Shown: positions 1-8,595 of the stretch, one piece after another
Position numbering within the stretch: position 1 is the first letter of the stretch
Layout of the letters: each line of letters opens with the position of its first letter
Origin: Candidatus Methanomethylophilaceae archaeon
GTDB taxonomy: Archaea > Thermoplasmatota > Thermoplasmata > Methanomassiliicoccales > Methanomethylophilaceae
Assembly (NCBI GenBank): GCA_944321985.1
Contig: CALUNK010000007.1
Span: 1-36,376 of the forward strand
DNA: 36,376 nt
Direction: 5' to 3'
The notes under the pieces: generated by a model
Databases searched by the model: none
The model's input: the letters and a program-made list of their open reading frames with translations, nothing else
Told to the model about the DNA's origin: nothing
Translations under genes and position numbers: made by a program

Positions 1-1046
1 CCAGGAGGCACTATGCCGCTATCAAGTTCCTGATCTACACGCACGTCGCGTCCCTGGTCATGCTGATCGGTATCTTCACCATGGGATTCGAAGCCGGAAC
101 CATGAACGGTGGAGTCGTGGACTTCTCCTTCGAGACAATCAACACACTGATGCCGCAGACATCCGAGGCCTTCCAGGCGATCGTCTTCGCCCTGATGTTC
201 TTCGGATTCATGGTCAAGATGCCTTCCGTTCCCTTCCATACATGGCTGCCCGACGCACACGTCGAGGCACCCACAGGAGGATCCGTCCTTCTGGCCGGTG
301 TCATGCTTAAGATGGGATCCTACGGTATCATCCGCGTCTGCCTCGAGGCCCTCCCCCTGGGAGCGGAGTACTGGCAGTGGCTGATCATCGCAATCGGACT
401 GATCTCGATGGTCTATGGCGCCTACGCCTGTATCGCGCAGACCGATCTCAAGAAGATGGTGGCGTTCTCGTCCATCAGCCACATGGGAATGGTAATGCTC
501 GGTATCGGATGCCTCTCCGACATCGGAATCACGTTCGCCATCTTCCAGATGTTCGCTCACGGACTGATCAGCGCCATGCTGTTCATGGTGTGCGGATTCA
601 CCGGACACGCTGTCGGAACCAGAGAGATGCCCCTCCTCGGCGGTCTCGCCGGAAGGATGCCCATGTACGCGACATTCATGATGATCGCATTCATGGCCTC
701 TCTCGGACTGCCCGGTCTCGTCGGATTCTGGGGAGAGTTCCCTCTCGTCTACGGATTCTACGAGTTCATCCAGGCCAACGACATGCTCTGGCTCATCCTG
801 TTCTGCCTGCTCACCCTCATGCTGACCGCAGGTTACTACATCTGGGCCATGCAGAAGACCCTGTTCGGACCCGAGACCACCAAGATCGACCTCGAGCACG
901 TCCATGATGTCAGCAAGTGCGAGGCCATCGCCCTTGCTGTCCTCGTCGTCCTCGTCGCCCTCTACGGAGTCTGGCCCGACGCCGCTCTCTCGTTCGTCGA
1001 CCCCTACGTCGACGGGCTTGTGGCTTCCCTTGCGGAGGTGATCTGA
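1..1046 (+). CDS. fpoM: F420H2 dehydrogenase-like (Fpo) subunit M, 5'-truncated
   Basis: Proton-pumping antiporter-like membrane subunit of an Fpo/complex I-type complex (NuoM family), which couples electron transfer to ion translocation in the cell membrane. The frame is open from base 3, before the first internal ATG at base 60, so the 5' end lies outside the window; about 347 residues are seen. Family hallmarks are the stretch KMPSVPFHTWLPDAH followed by VEAPTGGSVLLAG, the TDLKKMVAFSSISHMG segment, and repeated hydrophobic helices. Its TGA stop shares one base with the fpoN ATG, so the two are translationally coupled. In Methanomassiliicoccales such a complex is thought to lack the F420-input subunit FpoF and to work with heterodisulfide reductase; that part is family knowledge and cannot be tested here. 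Confidence 0.93.
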   Translation, partial: RRHYAAIKFLIYTHVASLVMLIGIFTMGFEAGTMNGGVVDFSFETINTLMPQTSEAFQAIVFALMFFGFMVKMPSVPFHTWLPDAHVEAPTGGSVLLAGVMLKMGSYGIIRVCLEALPLGAEYWQWLIIAIGLISMVYGAYACIAQTDLKKMVAFSSISHMGMVMLGIGCLSDIGITFAIFQMFAHGLISAMLFMVCGFTGHAVGTREMPLLGGLAGRMPMYATFMMIAFMASLGLPGLVGFWGEFPLVYGFYEFIQANDMLWLILFCLLTLMLTAGYYIWAMQKTLFGPETTKIDLEHVHDVSKCEAIALAVLVVLVALYGVWPDAALSFVDPYVDGLVASLAEVI

Positions 1047-2530
1047 TGGTTGACATAACTGGAATCTTCGGAGATTACGCGGCGTTCGCACCCATAATCA
1101 TCCTCGCTGTCAGTGCCCTGCTGCTTCCAGCAGTGCAGTTCATCGGAAAGAAGCGCACAGCCACCTGGGCGTTTGCCCTGGTGATGGTCGTCATCTCGAT
1201 GATCATCAATGGCATGATGCTCACCGACGAATTCGTCGGTGACGCTCTCGGACTGTACGAATACAACGCCTACTCAGGCCTGATGATTCTGCTGTTCCAG
1301 ATTGTTCTGTTCCTGGCCGTGCTGGTCTCCAACGCCAGCGTCGAGACGACCAGGCTCCACGTCGGAGCGTACTACGCCCTGATCACCGGAGCCACCATCG
1401 GTATGATGTTCGTCGCAGGATCCTCCGATCTGCTGACCATCTTCGTGGGAGTCGAGCTCACAAGTATCTCGTCCTACGCCCTGGTCACCATGAAGAGGAA
1501 GGACGGAAGGGCCGCCGAGGCCGGTGTGAAGTACGTGATCATCGGAGGAATGTCCACCGCCCTGACCATCTACGGTATCTCCATGCTGTACGGTCTGACC
1601 GGAACCACGGGCATCTCCGCCATCGCCGAGACCACCCAGCTGACCGGAATGAACTGGATGTTCGCCATCGCGCTCATCTGTATGATCGCCGGATACGGAT
1701 TCAAGATCGCAGCCGTGCCCTTCCACATGTGGGCACCCGATGTGTACGAGGGAGCCGCCTCCCCCGTCTCCATGTTCCTGGCAACGGGATCCAAGAAGAT
1801 GGGACTGGGCGTCTTCTTCCAGATCTTCCTGGTGATGTTCGTCGCAGGCAGCGCGACTGCCCAGATCGCCGGTGAGGAGGTCCAGTACCTCTTCGCCATC
1901 ATCGCCGCGTTCACCATGACCGTCGGTAACATCGTGGCGATCGCCCAGAACAACATCAAGAGGATGCTGGCCTACTCGTCCATCGCTCAGGCAGGATACA
2001 TCCTGATCGTCATGGCCGTCATGTCCGAGTACGCTCTCAGCGCCGGTCTGTTCCACATGTTCACACACGTGTTCATGAAGGGCGGAGCGTTCCTCATCGT
2101 CGGTGCCCTCATCTGCGCCGGAATCGGTGAGAAGCTCTCCGACTACAAGGGACTGGCAAAGAGGGCCCCGTTCCTGGCAGCCGCGATGATGCTGTTCCTG
2201 TTCTCGTTGGCCGGTATTCCGCCTCTGGCAGGATTCACCTCGAAGTTCTTCCTGTTCTCCTCCGCCATCGGCGGGGTCGACGGAGTCACTTCCCAGTGGG
2301 TCTGGCTGGCCTTCATCGCCATCCTCAACTCGGCCATCTCGCTGTACTACTACGCGAGGGTCGTCAAGGCGATGTACATCGAGAAGGGAACCAGCGCGGA
2401 GAAGATCAAGGTGCCCAAGGTCTTCACAATCGCCATTGCGATCTGTGTGATCTTCGTCATCGTCCTGGGTGTCTATCCCCAGCTGATCTTCGACTTCTGC
2501 GAGACGGCCGCTGCCGCTCTGCTGGGCTGA
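1046..2530 (+). CDS. fpoN: F420H2 dehydrogenase-like (Fpo) subunit N
   Basis: NuoN-family antiporter-like membrane subunit of 494 residues, normal for the family. The start is the ATG overlapping the fpoM stop (TGATG); a longer in-frame extension from base 917 would run through fpoM and is rejected. Seen: continuous transmembrane helices, FKIAAVPFHMWAPDVYEG followed by AASPVSMFLATGSKK (the quinone-oxidoreductase family core with conserved Pro and Lys), and NNIKRMLAYSSIAQAGY. It is the last gene of the Fpo cluster in this window, matching the usual M-N order at the end of fpo operons. A T-rich stretch at 2578-2585 follows and may end transcription. Confidence 0.95.
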   Translation: MVDITGIFGDYAAFAPIIILAVSALLLPAVQFIGKKRTATWAFALVMVVISMIINGMMLTDEFVGDALGLYEYNAYSGLMILLFQIVLFLAVLVSNASVETTRLHVGAYYALITGATIGMMFVAGSSDLLTIFVGVELTSISSYALVTMKRKDGRAAEAGVKYVIIGGMSTALTIYGISMLYGLTGTTGISAIAETTQLTGMNWMFAIALICMIAGYGFKIAAVPFHMWAPDVYEGAASPVSMFLATGSKKMGLGVFFQIFLVMFVAGSATAQIAGEEVQYLFAIIAAFTMTVGNIVAIAQNNIKRMLAYSSIAQAGYILIVMAVMSEYALSAGLFHMFTHVFMKGGAFLIVGALICAGIGEKLSDYKGLAKRAPFLAAAMMLFLFSLAGIPPLAGFTSKFFLFSSAIGGVDGVTSQWVWLAFIAILNSAISLYYYARVVKAMYIEKGTSAEKIKVPKVFTIAIAICVIFVIVLGVYPQLIFDFCETAAAALLG

Positions 2531-2573
2531 GAACGATCCAACAAACCTTTTCCCAAACATCTTCCAAAAACCT

Positions 2574-2647
2574 GTTAGTTTTTCATCACTCGCATGTGCC
2601 AGCGCTTCATCGAATAACCTTAAGTATCCAATGCTGATGACAAAGCG
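2574..2647 (+). promoter_or_regulatory. Fpo operon end and prenyl synthase promoter region
   Basis: The 117-base gap between fpoN and the prenyl synthase holds a T-rich run (2578-2585), as expected for archaeal oligo-T termination. A weak TATA-like CTTAAGTAT lies near 2617-2626, about 25 bases before the ATG at 2648, which would give an almost leaderless transcript. Both calls are by eye and weak. Confidence 0.35.
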
Positions 2648-3613
2648 ATGTCTGAGCCGTGGCACTCTTGTATAAGCGGGGAACTCGAGAAAGTCGAGGA
2701 GATCATGATGCACGATCTCAAGTCCGAGAATCCCGAACTCACTGAGATGTGCCAGTACGTGATAGCCTCCGGAGGCAAGCGCCTTAGGCCGGCACTGTGC
2801 ATTCTAAGCTATGGTGCCGTCGGTGGCGACGACATGATCACTCCGATCAAGGTCGGTGCCGCTTTCGAAATCATCCACAGTGCTACACTGATTCATGATG
2901 ATATCAACGATCAGGGTGAGATCAGGCGCGGCAGGAAGACCCTTCACAAGGAGTACACAATCAGCAAGGCGATCATCGCCGGGGACTACATGTTCGCGGT
3001 GGGGTTCCGGCTCCTGGCAGCAGAGGCGCCCCAGATCGTCGACTACATAGTCGAGGCCTCCGCCGCAATGGGGGCAGGCGAGTTCGTCCAGAAGGACTTC
3101 GAGCACGCTTCCAACGTCAGGGAGGAGGATTACATCCACATCATCACCGGCAAGACGGCCAAGCTGTTCGAGGCCTCCTCCAAATCAGGCGTCGCGGTCG
3201 CTAACGCGGACAGCTCCATGCTGGAAGCCCTCGGAAATTTCTCTTTTAACATCGGCCTGGCGTTCCAGATCGTGGACGACACCCTTGATGTGACCGGGGA
3301 CCCCCATAACACCGGCAAGGCCGTGGGTACCGACCTGATCGAGGGTAAACCCACCCTGCCCGTCATCTACGCGATGGAGGACAAGGTCAACGGTCCAAGG
3401 CTGATCGAGCTCTTCGAGAAGACCGATGTCACGATGGAGGATGTCAGGGAGGCGTTGGAGCTGATTCGCGCGACCGATTCGGTCGACAGGTGCCTTGCCA
3501 GAGCCAGCGAGTACGTGGACAAGGCGATGTCCTATCTGGGCGTCATCCCGGACTCGGTCTACAAGAGGTCGCTGCTCAGTCTCGCCCAGTACATCGTGAG
3601 CAGGGACAGGTGA
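2648..3613 (+). CDS. idsA: Geranylgeranyl diphosphate synthase-type polyprenyl synthase
   Basis: Trans-isoprenyl diphosphate synthase of 321 residues making the C20 (or similar) prenyl chain of archaeal ether lipids from IPP and allylic diphosphates. Seen: GGKRLRP at residues 42-48, first aspartate-rich motif DDIND at 84-88, second motif DDTLD at 210-214, and GKAVGTDLIEGKPTLP, which carries the conserved lysines. The fifth residue before the first motif is a small alanine, consistent with a product longer than farnesyl diphosphate; the exact chain length is inferred. The gene is 4 bases upstream of the geranylgeranyl reductase, forming a lipid operon. Confidence 0.93.
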   Translation: MSEPWHSCISGELEKVEEIMMHDLKSENPELTEMCQYVIASGGKRLRPALCILSYGAVGGDDMITPIKVGAAFEIIHSATLIHDDINDQGEIRRGRKTLHKEYTISKAIIAGDYMFAVGFRLLAAEAPQIVDYIVEASAAMGAGEFVQKDFEHASNVREEDYIHIITGKTAKLFEASSKSGVAVANADSSMLEALGNFSFNIGLAFQIVDDTLDVTGDPHNTGKAVGTDLIEGKPTLPVIYAMEDKVNGPRLIELFEKTDVTMEDVREALELIRATDSVDRCLARASEYVDKAMSYLGVIPDSVYKRSLLSLAQYIVSRDR

Positions 3614-3617
3614 TTCC

Positions 3618-4709
3618 ATGGACAGAACAGATGTCGATGTCCTCGTCGTGGGTTCCGGCCCTGCGGGTAGCACGACCGCCAGATACGCCGCGATGGGCGG
3701 TGCGAACGTAATGTTCATCGAGAGGCGCCCCGAGGTGGGCGTCCCTGTGAGGTGCGGCGAGTTCATGCCATCGCTGGGGGAGATCAAGAGCATGTTCCCC
3801 AATCTGGAGGATGCCGAGTCCCTTTTCGACATTCCTAAAGAGCTCCGTTGCCTGGAGACCAGGGGGATCAAACTCGTCGATCCCAAAGACAAGGTCACGC
3901 TCCTGGACTTCGAGGGCTACACCACCGATAGGGACCGTTTCGACCAGTATCTGGCGAATCTTGCTGTCGAGGAGGGTGCCGTTCTGGAGAAGAGCTGTCT
4001 CTTCAAGGGAATCGAGGGCGGAATCGCCAAGACGAGTCAGGGTGACATAAGGTACAAGGTGATAATCGGTGCCGACGGGCCCGGTTCGCGCGTGGCGAGG
4101 AGCCTGGGCCTTCCCAGGAACCAGAACCCGTATCCTGCCGTGACGGCGCAGGTAAAGGGCGACTTCGAGCCGTACCTCTACATGTTCTTCGGTGACGTCG
4201 CTCCCGGAGCATACAGTTGGATAATCCCAAAGGACGGGCGTGCGAACATCGGTGTAGGGTTCTCCCCCAAGTTCTCAAACGGAAACCTCTCCGACTATTT
4301 CGACAAGTTCGCCGAGAGGCGCGGTTTCAAGGATTGCACGAAGCTCGAGGGCAAGTACGTACCAAGCGAGGGGCCAATCTCGAAGACCGTCGTCGGCAAC
4401 GGCATGGTCGTCGGCGATGCCGCGGGACAGGTGATCTCCGTCAACGGAGGAGGCATCCCACTGGCGATGATCGCCGGTCGCATCTGCGGAAAGGTCGCAT
4501 CGGCAAACATCGCCTCCGGAAGTCCTCTGGCCGACTACGAGACGCAGTGGAGGCACGTCATGGAGAAGCCTCTGAAGACCGCCGCCTTCAACAAGAAGCT
4601 GGCTGACACCTTCGCCTTCAGGTCCGAGAAGAGCACTGTCATGTGCATGAACATCCTCGGTCAGAGGAGGATGGGCAACCTCATCCGCTGCAAGCGCATC
4701 TTCCCGTGA
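3618..4709 (+). CDS. Geranylgeranyl reductase family flavoprotein (archaeal lipid saturation)
   Basis: FAD-dependent digeranylgeranylglycerophospholipid reductase-type enzyme of 363 residues that saturates isoprenoid double bonds in archaeal membrane lipids. Seen: N-terminal dinucleotide-binding motif GSGPAGS at 12-18, the family segment PVRCGEFMPS near residue 43-52, IIGADGPGSRVAR near 150, and the C-terminal FAD motif VVGDAAGQVISVNGGGI. It directly follows the prenyl synthase with a 4-base gap. The 3' end faces nob1 across 47 bases. Paralogues acting on quinones or free geranylgeranyl diphosphate exist, but the neighbouring gene supports a lipid role. Confidence 0.9.
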   Translation: MDRTDVDVLVVGSGPAGSTTARYAAMGGANVMFIERRPEVGVPVRCGEFMPSLGEIKSMFPNLEDAESLFDIPKELRCLETRGIKLVDPKDKVTLLDFEGYTTDRDRFDQYLANLAVEEGAVLEKSCLFKGIEGGIAKTSQGDIRYKVIIGADGPGSRVARSLGLPRNQNPYPAVTAQVKGDFEPYLYMFFGDVAPGAYSWIIPKDGRANIGVGFSPKFSNGNLSDYFDKFAERRGFKDCTKLEGKYVPSEGPISKTVVGNGMVVGDAAGQVISVNGGGIPLAMIAGRICGKVASANIASGSPLADYETQWRHVMEKPLKTAAFNKKLADTFAFRSEKSTVMCMNILGQRRMGNLIRCKRIFP

Positions 4710-4756
4710 TCGCAGTGAACGGATGCGATGGACGTTGTGCATTCGTCGCCATGACG

Positions 4757-5215
4757 TCATTTGCGCCTGCACGCTCTCATCGGTGAGCCGCAGATCGGGC
4801 ATTCGGGCATCTTCTCCTTGTACCATTTCTTGCATCCGATGCACTGGTAGTTCCACTTAACCACCTTCTGGATGCCCTTCATGCCGATCGGTTTGAAGCC
4901 GATGCCCATTATGCGGGCGACATTCTGGATCGAGTAGTCGTCCGACCATATCGTCCCACCTACGTCAAGCGCGAGGGCTAGGACGGTCATGTCCACGGGC
5001 GAGAGCCTTCCTATGTCGCCACTCTTTCTTGCGGCCTCCGTCACTTTCTCCAGAGACTCCTTGGAACAGTCCGAGACACGGATCAGGTCTCCCCAGAGTG
5101 CGAGGCGGGGGTCCTCGTACTTCTCAAGTTCCCTGATGACTCCCGGGGGGCAGACGTGATCTTCCTCCGGAAGAGCGTCCATGGAGAAGAACGCGGAGCT
5201 GTCAAGAACCAACAT
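4757..5215 (-). CDS. nob1: Nob1-like rRNA endonuclease (PIN domain plus zinc ribbon)
   Basis: Ribosome-maturation endonuclease that in archaea trims the 3' end of 16S rRNA. The 152-residue protein has a PIN domain with acidic active-site residues visible as LVLDSSAF (Asp5), LSPVDMTVLALAL and the pair in WSDDYSI, followed by a C-terminal zinc ribbon with CIGC and CPIC cysteine pairs. This domain order and length match archaeal Nob1. It is a single gene on the minus strand, convergent with the lipid operon. The bases upstream (5216-5245) are A/T-richer and may hold its promoter. Confidence 0.92.
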   Translation of the reverse strand: MLVLDSSAFFSMDALPEEDHVCPPGVIRELEKYEDPRLALWGDLIRVSDCSKESLEKVTEAARKSGDIGRLSPVDMTVLALALDVGGTIWSDDYSIQNVARIMGIGFKPIGMKGIQKVVKWNYQCIGCKKWYKEKMPECPICGSPMRACRRK

Positions 5216-5329
5216 GATGCGTCATGACCATATGACTATTTGATGGTGAAGCAGGGTAGGATCCCTGTATTCGACGGGTTCCTCTCAATCGTTCCGTTGG
5301 GCTCGGAGCGGGTCTTCGCATTCTCTTTT

Positions 5330-5418
5330 GTTTTCGTTGCTTCGAACGAAGCAGGAGAGGGCTTCCAATGAAATTGTTTGGAAGGGGCATGCGGATAGCC
5401 CAAGCCCCATCCGCATGC
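5330..5418 (-). terminator. Tandem hairpins after the six-gene operon
   Basis: Directly after the stop of the membrane-protein gene are three inverted repeats: GCATGCGGAT (5387-5396) with its complement at 5409-5418 (10 perfect pairs, 12-base loop), CTTCCAA (5362-5368) with TTGGAAG (5378-5384), and GCTTCG/CGAAGC at 5339-5352. They probably end or protect the operon transcript. No T-run follows in the minus direction, so a 3'-end stability role is as likely as termination. The rest of the 5216-5428 gap shows no gene. Confidence 0.5.
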
Positions 5419-5428
5419 TGTTTCGGGT

Positions 5429-6094
5429 TCATCTGTTGCGGACCGTCCTCTCCCTCTTGGTGACGGTGTCCTTGAGGTCTGTGCACAGGATCCTGACGGT
5501 CTGTACGTCTTCCTTGTCGCGGACAGCTATCAGGATCTGGTTGGCCAATCCAGCGATGGTGATGTTTAGGTTTTCCACGTCCTTGGACTTGGGGGACGTC
5601 ATCGAGCGTACGGCGTCGTACGCGATTTCGATCTCCCTCATCATCTTCTTGTCATCGCACAGATCCATGGCGTCCTCCAGCGTGTTTTGAATCGAGCGGA
5701 ACGAACTCATCCTCTCATCGGTGAGCTTGTCGGATTCTGCCGTCTTCATGTTGGCATGGAGATTGAACGCGAAAACGGCCACCTCCACGATGAAGTAGAT
5801 TATCTCGACAGTAATCACAAGGGATTCTTCAAAGTCCATCAGTATGAAGATGAAGGTGAGGGCCGCACTAATGATCACGAAGATGATGACCAGTATGATC
5901 GACGATAATGCGAACACATCACCGTTCCTGCCCTTTGGGGAAGCGAGGGTGAATCCGATACCGATTCCGAAGGCGACGTTCATCGATATCGCAGAGACCA
6001 TCGCGATGTTTGTCCAGTCATCCACCAGGGTGTAGATGACTATGTCCAATATTGCAAGCAAGACTATTATCGACAGTGTATATCCAATTCTCAT
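5429..6094 (-). CDS. Four-helix membrane protein, unknown function
   Basis: No family recognised. The ATG at 6094 overlaps the preceding stop by four bases (ATGA) and gives 221 residues; a start at 6112 would run into the upstream gene and is less likely. Four hydrophobic helices are visible at about residues 5-25, 32-53, 66-89 and 92-115, followed by a soluble, charged, largely helical C-terminal half of about 105 residues with no cysteine pairs. It is the last gene of the operon and may anchor the soluble SPFH/zinc-ribbon protein to the membrane, an inference by analogy with the Bacillus YdjG-YdjH-YdjI group. Confidence 0.8.
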   Translation of the reverse strand: MRIGYTLSIIVLLAILDIVIYTLVDDWTNIAMVSAISMNVAFGIGIGFTLASPKGRNGDVFALSSIILVIIFVIISAALTFIFILMDFEESLVITVEIIYFIVEVAVFAFNLHANMKTAESDKLTDERMSSFRSIQNTLEDAMDLCDDKKMMREIEIAYDAVRSMTSPKSKDVENLNITIAGLANQILIAVRDKEDVQTVRILCTDLKDTVTKRERTVRNR

Positions 6095-7251
6095 CTCAAT
6101 CCCTTCCCGCATTCAGGGCAGAACTTTGACGAAGGTCCAACTTCGGTTCCACACTCTGGACAAGTTATTTTGACGGAAGCACCGCACTCAGGGCAGAACT
6201 TGGCACCCGGGGAGACCCTGTGTCCGCACGGTGCCACGATGGTGTTCGCATCCTGTTCTGGAACAGGGGCGGCACTGGGGGCGCTCGGACGAGGGTTCCC
6301 CAAAGGAGAGAGGAGGCCGTTGGCAGCAGATCCCATGACTCCGCCCATCGCGATTCCGGCTCCTAGCCCGAGTCCCTCGCCAACAACTCCCGAATGTGGG
6401 TTGTTGGCCGCACTCATCATAATCTCGGCGGTCTTTACACGGCCGTAGTCGTCCCCGAGTATGGTGACCTCCGATAACGATCCCCTTGCATGGACCATCT
6501 TGGCTGCGGCCTGAGCCCTGGCCTCCTTCAGAATCAGGTACGATTCGTCTTCGACAATCTCAAGGGCCTCCACATAGAAGTTCACGATGCGCACTCCGTA
6601 CTCGTCGAACGCTGCCTCCATGGGTTCCCTCATCATCTCCGCGATCTCCTCAAGACGGGAGCTTATCCCGACTATCTCCCTGTCCAATCCGGATACGATC
6701 TGAGCTATGACGGTCTTGATCTTCTGGTTGATGGGCGACCTCATGTCAGCGGAAATGTCATCAGCCGTGAGTGACGATGCGGTCGCACCAGCGAATTTGA
6801 GGTAGAACTTCTTGGCATCGGCAATCTGGAGCGAATACGATCCACGGGCGATCATGTTCACAGCCATGCCGTACACGTTGTCGACAACCTGTATCGGGCC
6901 GTCGGTTCCCCACCTGTTGTTGAGCTGGTGTGTCTTGTTGACGTAGATGATGCGGCAGTTGTATGCGCTTATACCACCGGATGCGACGTTCCTTATCCTG
7001 CTGAGGAACGCGTAGTTGTTGGTGCTTAGGGTATACTCGCCACCCGTGAACGATGCCTCTACGACACCGTTCTTGTAAAACAGCGCCTCCTCGTTCTCGG
7101 CGACGATGACCTTGGATCCCTCGTTGAAATCTTCGTATGGGACGCGCCACAGAATTACGTTGCGGGCGGCCTCGTTCTTTATTATCGTGAGTATGGTTTT
7201 CTTTCCAGTGGGGTAAAGCGCCTCGTTGGGATTCTTCCGCAGTAATGACAT
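6091..7251 (-). CDS. SPFH-domain (YdjI/virion core protein-like) with C-terminal double zinc ribbon
   Basis: A 386-residue protein resembling the SPFH 'virion core protein'/YdjI family. Residues about 25-250 form the SPFH-like part (for example NVILWRVPYEDFNEGSKVIV, and the helix region EEIAEMMREPMEAAFDEYGV). A glycine/alanine-rich and proline-rich linker follows (about 285-335). The end holds two zinc-binding units with CGH..CPEC and CPEC..CPEC spacing. The ATG has a strong AGGAGGT ribosome site just upstream. In Bacillus subtilis YdjI works with the zinc-ribbon protein YdjG in a membrane-stress complex that recruits PspA; no PspA is encoded nearby here. Role in this archaeon unknown. Confidence 0.85.
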   Translation of the reverse strand: MSLLRKNPNEALYPTGKKTILTIIKNEAARNVILWRVPYEDFNEGSKVIVAENEEALFYKNGVVEASFTGGEYTLSTNNYAFLSRIRNVASGGISAYNCRIIYVNKTHQLNNRWGTDGPIQVVDNVYGMAVNMIARGSYSLQIADAKKFYLKFAGATASSLTADDISADMRSPINQKIKTVIAQIVSGLDREIVGISSRLEEIAEMMREPMEAAFDEYGVRIVNFYVEALEIVEDESYLILKEARAQAAAKMVHARGSLSEVTILGDDYGRVKTAEIMMSAANNPHSGVVGEGLGLGAGIAMGGVMGSAANGLLSPLGNPRPSAPSAAPVPEQDANTIVAPCGHRVSPGAKFCPECGASVKITCPECGTEVGPSSKFCPECGKGLR

Positions 7252-7278
7252 TCTAGACCTCCTTCGACGTTATTTTGT

Positions 7279-7791
7279 TCAATCCGCAGGCATGGGCTGG
7301 ACCCTCAGAATCACATTGCCAATCGAGACCATGTCCCCGTAGTGGAGTCTCGAGGAGTTCGAGCCGAGGGCGATCCCGTTGATGTTCATGCGGACCTTCT
7401 GTTCCTTGCTGATGTTCAGGCTTTTTCCGATGCCGGAGATCTGCACTTTACCGGTCCCGGTTTCCGCGGCGATCTTCGCTTTGCACGGAATCGTCAGTCC
7501 ATCAGTCTTAATCTCCAATCCCAACGGATTGGGGTCCCCCGATGCCGCGCTGTCACGGTACTTCACGGTGATGGTGACCTCGTTCTCAATCGCGTGCTGG
7601 GTCTGTTCACCCTTGTAATACACGAAGAGGAAGAATTTCGCGGAATCCGACATTATGTTCACCACCTGGGACGGTGCCGCACGCGGGATCATGACCTTGT
7701 TGCCACAATACATGCAGAATCCGAATTCCATCGTGGTTTCGAACTTCAGCTCCCCGCCGCAATTCGGACATTTTAACGATATGGGTTCCAT
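7279..7791 (-). CDS. Zinc-ribbon protein with FHA-like C-terminus
   Basis: Protein of 170 residues starting at the ATG at 7791, preceded by AGGAG and five bases after the upstream stop. The N-terminus is a zinc ribbon (CPNCGG near residue 8 and CMYCGN near 27). The C-terminal half is beta-rich and ends RLHYGDMVSIGNVILRV, which resembles the last strands of FHA domains; the N-terminal FHA phosphopeptide-binding residues are not evident, so phospho-binding is uncertain. Zinc ribbons recur in the next gene, so the two products may form one assembly. Function unknown. Confidence 0.75.
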   Translation of the reverse strand: MEPISLKCPNCGGELKFETTMEFGFCMYCGNKVMIPRAAPSQVVNIMSDSAKFFLFVYYKGEQTQHAIENEVTITVKYRDSAASGDPNPLGLEIKTDGLTIPCKAKIAAETGTGKVQISGIGKSLNISKEQKVRMNINGIALGSNSSRLHYGDMVSIGNVILRVQPMPAD

Positions 7792-7795
7792 CGGA

Positions 7796-8263
7796 TCATC
7801 TCCTGAAGAAGGATCTCTTTCCGAACGAAGCGTCGAATATCGCGGCCTCGTCGTACATCTTGCTCTCTGCAAGGGCCGCCGCCTTGACCCTGAGAATCGT
7901 GGGGTCGTAGCCCTTCTCTATAGCCATCTTGTAGAATGAGGCAGAGGAGTCGTACTCCCCGATGCCGAAGTACGACTCGGCAAGGAAGACCAGGGAACTC
8001 ATATCATCCCGGTTGTCGTTGACATACTCCCTGAGATATCTCAGCCCGTTCCTTGATGTGGTCTTGATCAGGGCCATACCGAGATATTTTCTGAATTCGG
8101 GATCCGTGCCTCCTGAAGCCTCATAGAAAAGGAGGTCCGAGGCGCACTCGTCGAAGCATTTTAGTTCATACCACGTTTTTCCTCTGAGAAGGTACAATTC
8201 TATAGACATGGGGTCTTCCCTTATCTGGGAGGTGGCCATCTCCAATTCTGCGATGTCTGTCAT
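7796..8263 (-). CDS. Small TPR-like protein
   Basis: Helical protein of 155 residues built from TPR-type helix pairs: ELYLLRGKTWYELKCFDECASDL, SLVFLAESYFGIGEYDSSASFY and ILRVKAAALAESKMYDEAA show the W/L/G/Y/A/A spacing of tetratricopeptide repeats. No signal peptide or membrane helix. Its ATG overlaps the stop of the YidD-like gene by four bases. TPR proteins are usually adaptors, so it may bridge other products of this operon; no specific function can be assigned. Confidence 0.75.
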   Translation of the reverse strand: MTDIAELEMATSQIREDPMSIELYLLRGKTWYELKCFDECASDLLFYEASGGTDPEFRKYLGMALIKTTSRNGLRYLREYVNDNRDDMSSLVFLAESYFGIGEYDSSASFYKMAIEKGYDPTILRVKAAALAESKMYDEAAIFDASFGKRSFFRR

Positions 8264-8580
8264 GGTCTGTTCTCCTTTGGCCAGTCGGACAGCGGATCAG
8301 AGCATTGTTTGAGCCGTTCCATCGTAAGTAATGAAGCAGAAAGAAATCCGCATGTAAGGAACGATGCCCGGGCATATTCCGAACACGATGGGATGTGATT
8401 GCAGACATGCTCTTTGTTCTCTGTCTGATGTTGATAAAACTCGATGAGTAGGACAGCGATGTTATTGGGGAACGGTATCTTGGCCGTGCTACCGTATTCA
8501 CGCCTTCTTGTTATGTGTCTAAGGGTTGTGGGTGAGGGAGGTATTCCTTCGAATAGGGGTATCTCCCTCACCAGGGCCAT
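8260..8580 (-). CDS. YidD-like membrane insertion efficiency factor with N-terminal extension
   Basis: A 106-residue protein whose C-terminal two thirds match the small YidD (DUF37) family: LLIEFYQ at 44-50 (family LLIRFYQ), Cys60, PSCSEYA at 64-70 (family PTCSEYA), a GF..ASLLTMERL helix and Cys93-x-x-P in place of RCHP. In bacteria YidD is a membrane-associated helper of the YidC insertase. The first 40 residues have no counterpart in the usual 70-85 residue protein. The ATG at 8580 is supported by GAGG six bases upstream. The RCHP histidine is missing and one cysteine is shifted, so the protein may be divergent in function. Identified from motif memory only. Confidence 0.7.
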   Translation of the reverse strand: MALVREIPLFEGIPPSPTTLRHITRRREYGSTAKIPFPNNIAVLLIEFYQHQTENKEHVCNHIPSCSEYARASFLTCGFLSASLLTMERLKQCSDPLSDWPKENRP

Positions 8581-8595
8581 GCTACCGCCTCGGTT

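Noticed and set aside
917-1045. N-terminal extension of FpoN
   Set aside because: It overlaps the coding end of fpoM, is Arg-rich and precedes a clear coupled ATG at 1046.
1274-2713. Long minus-strand open frame (479 codons) opposite fpoN
   Set aside because: It is antisense to an unmistakable NuoN-family gene, its product is rich in His, Asp and Gly without domains, and it reflects codon bias in high-G+C DNA.
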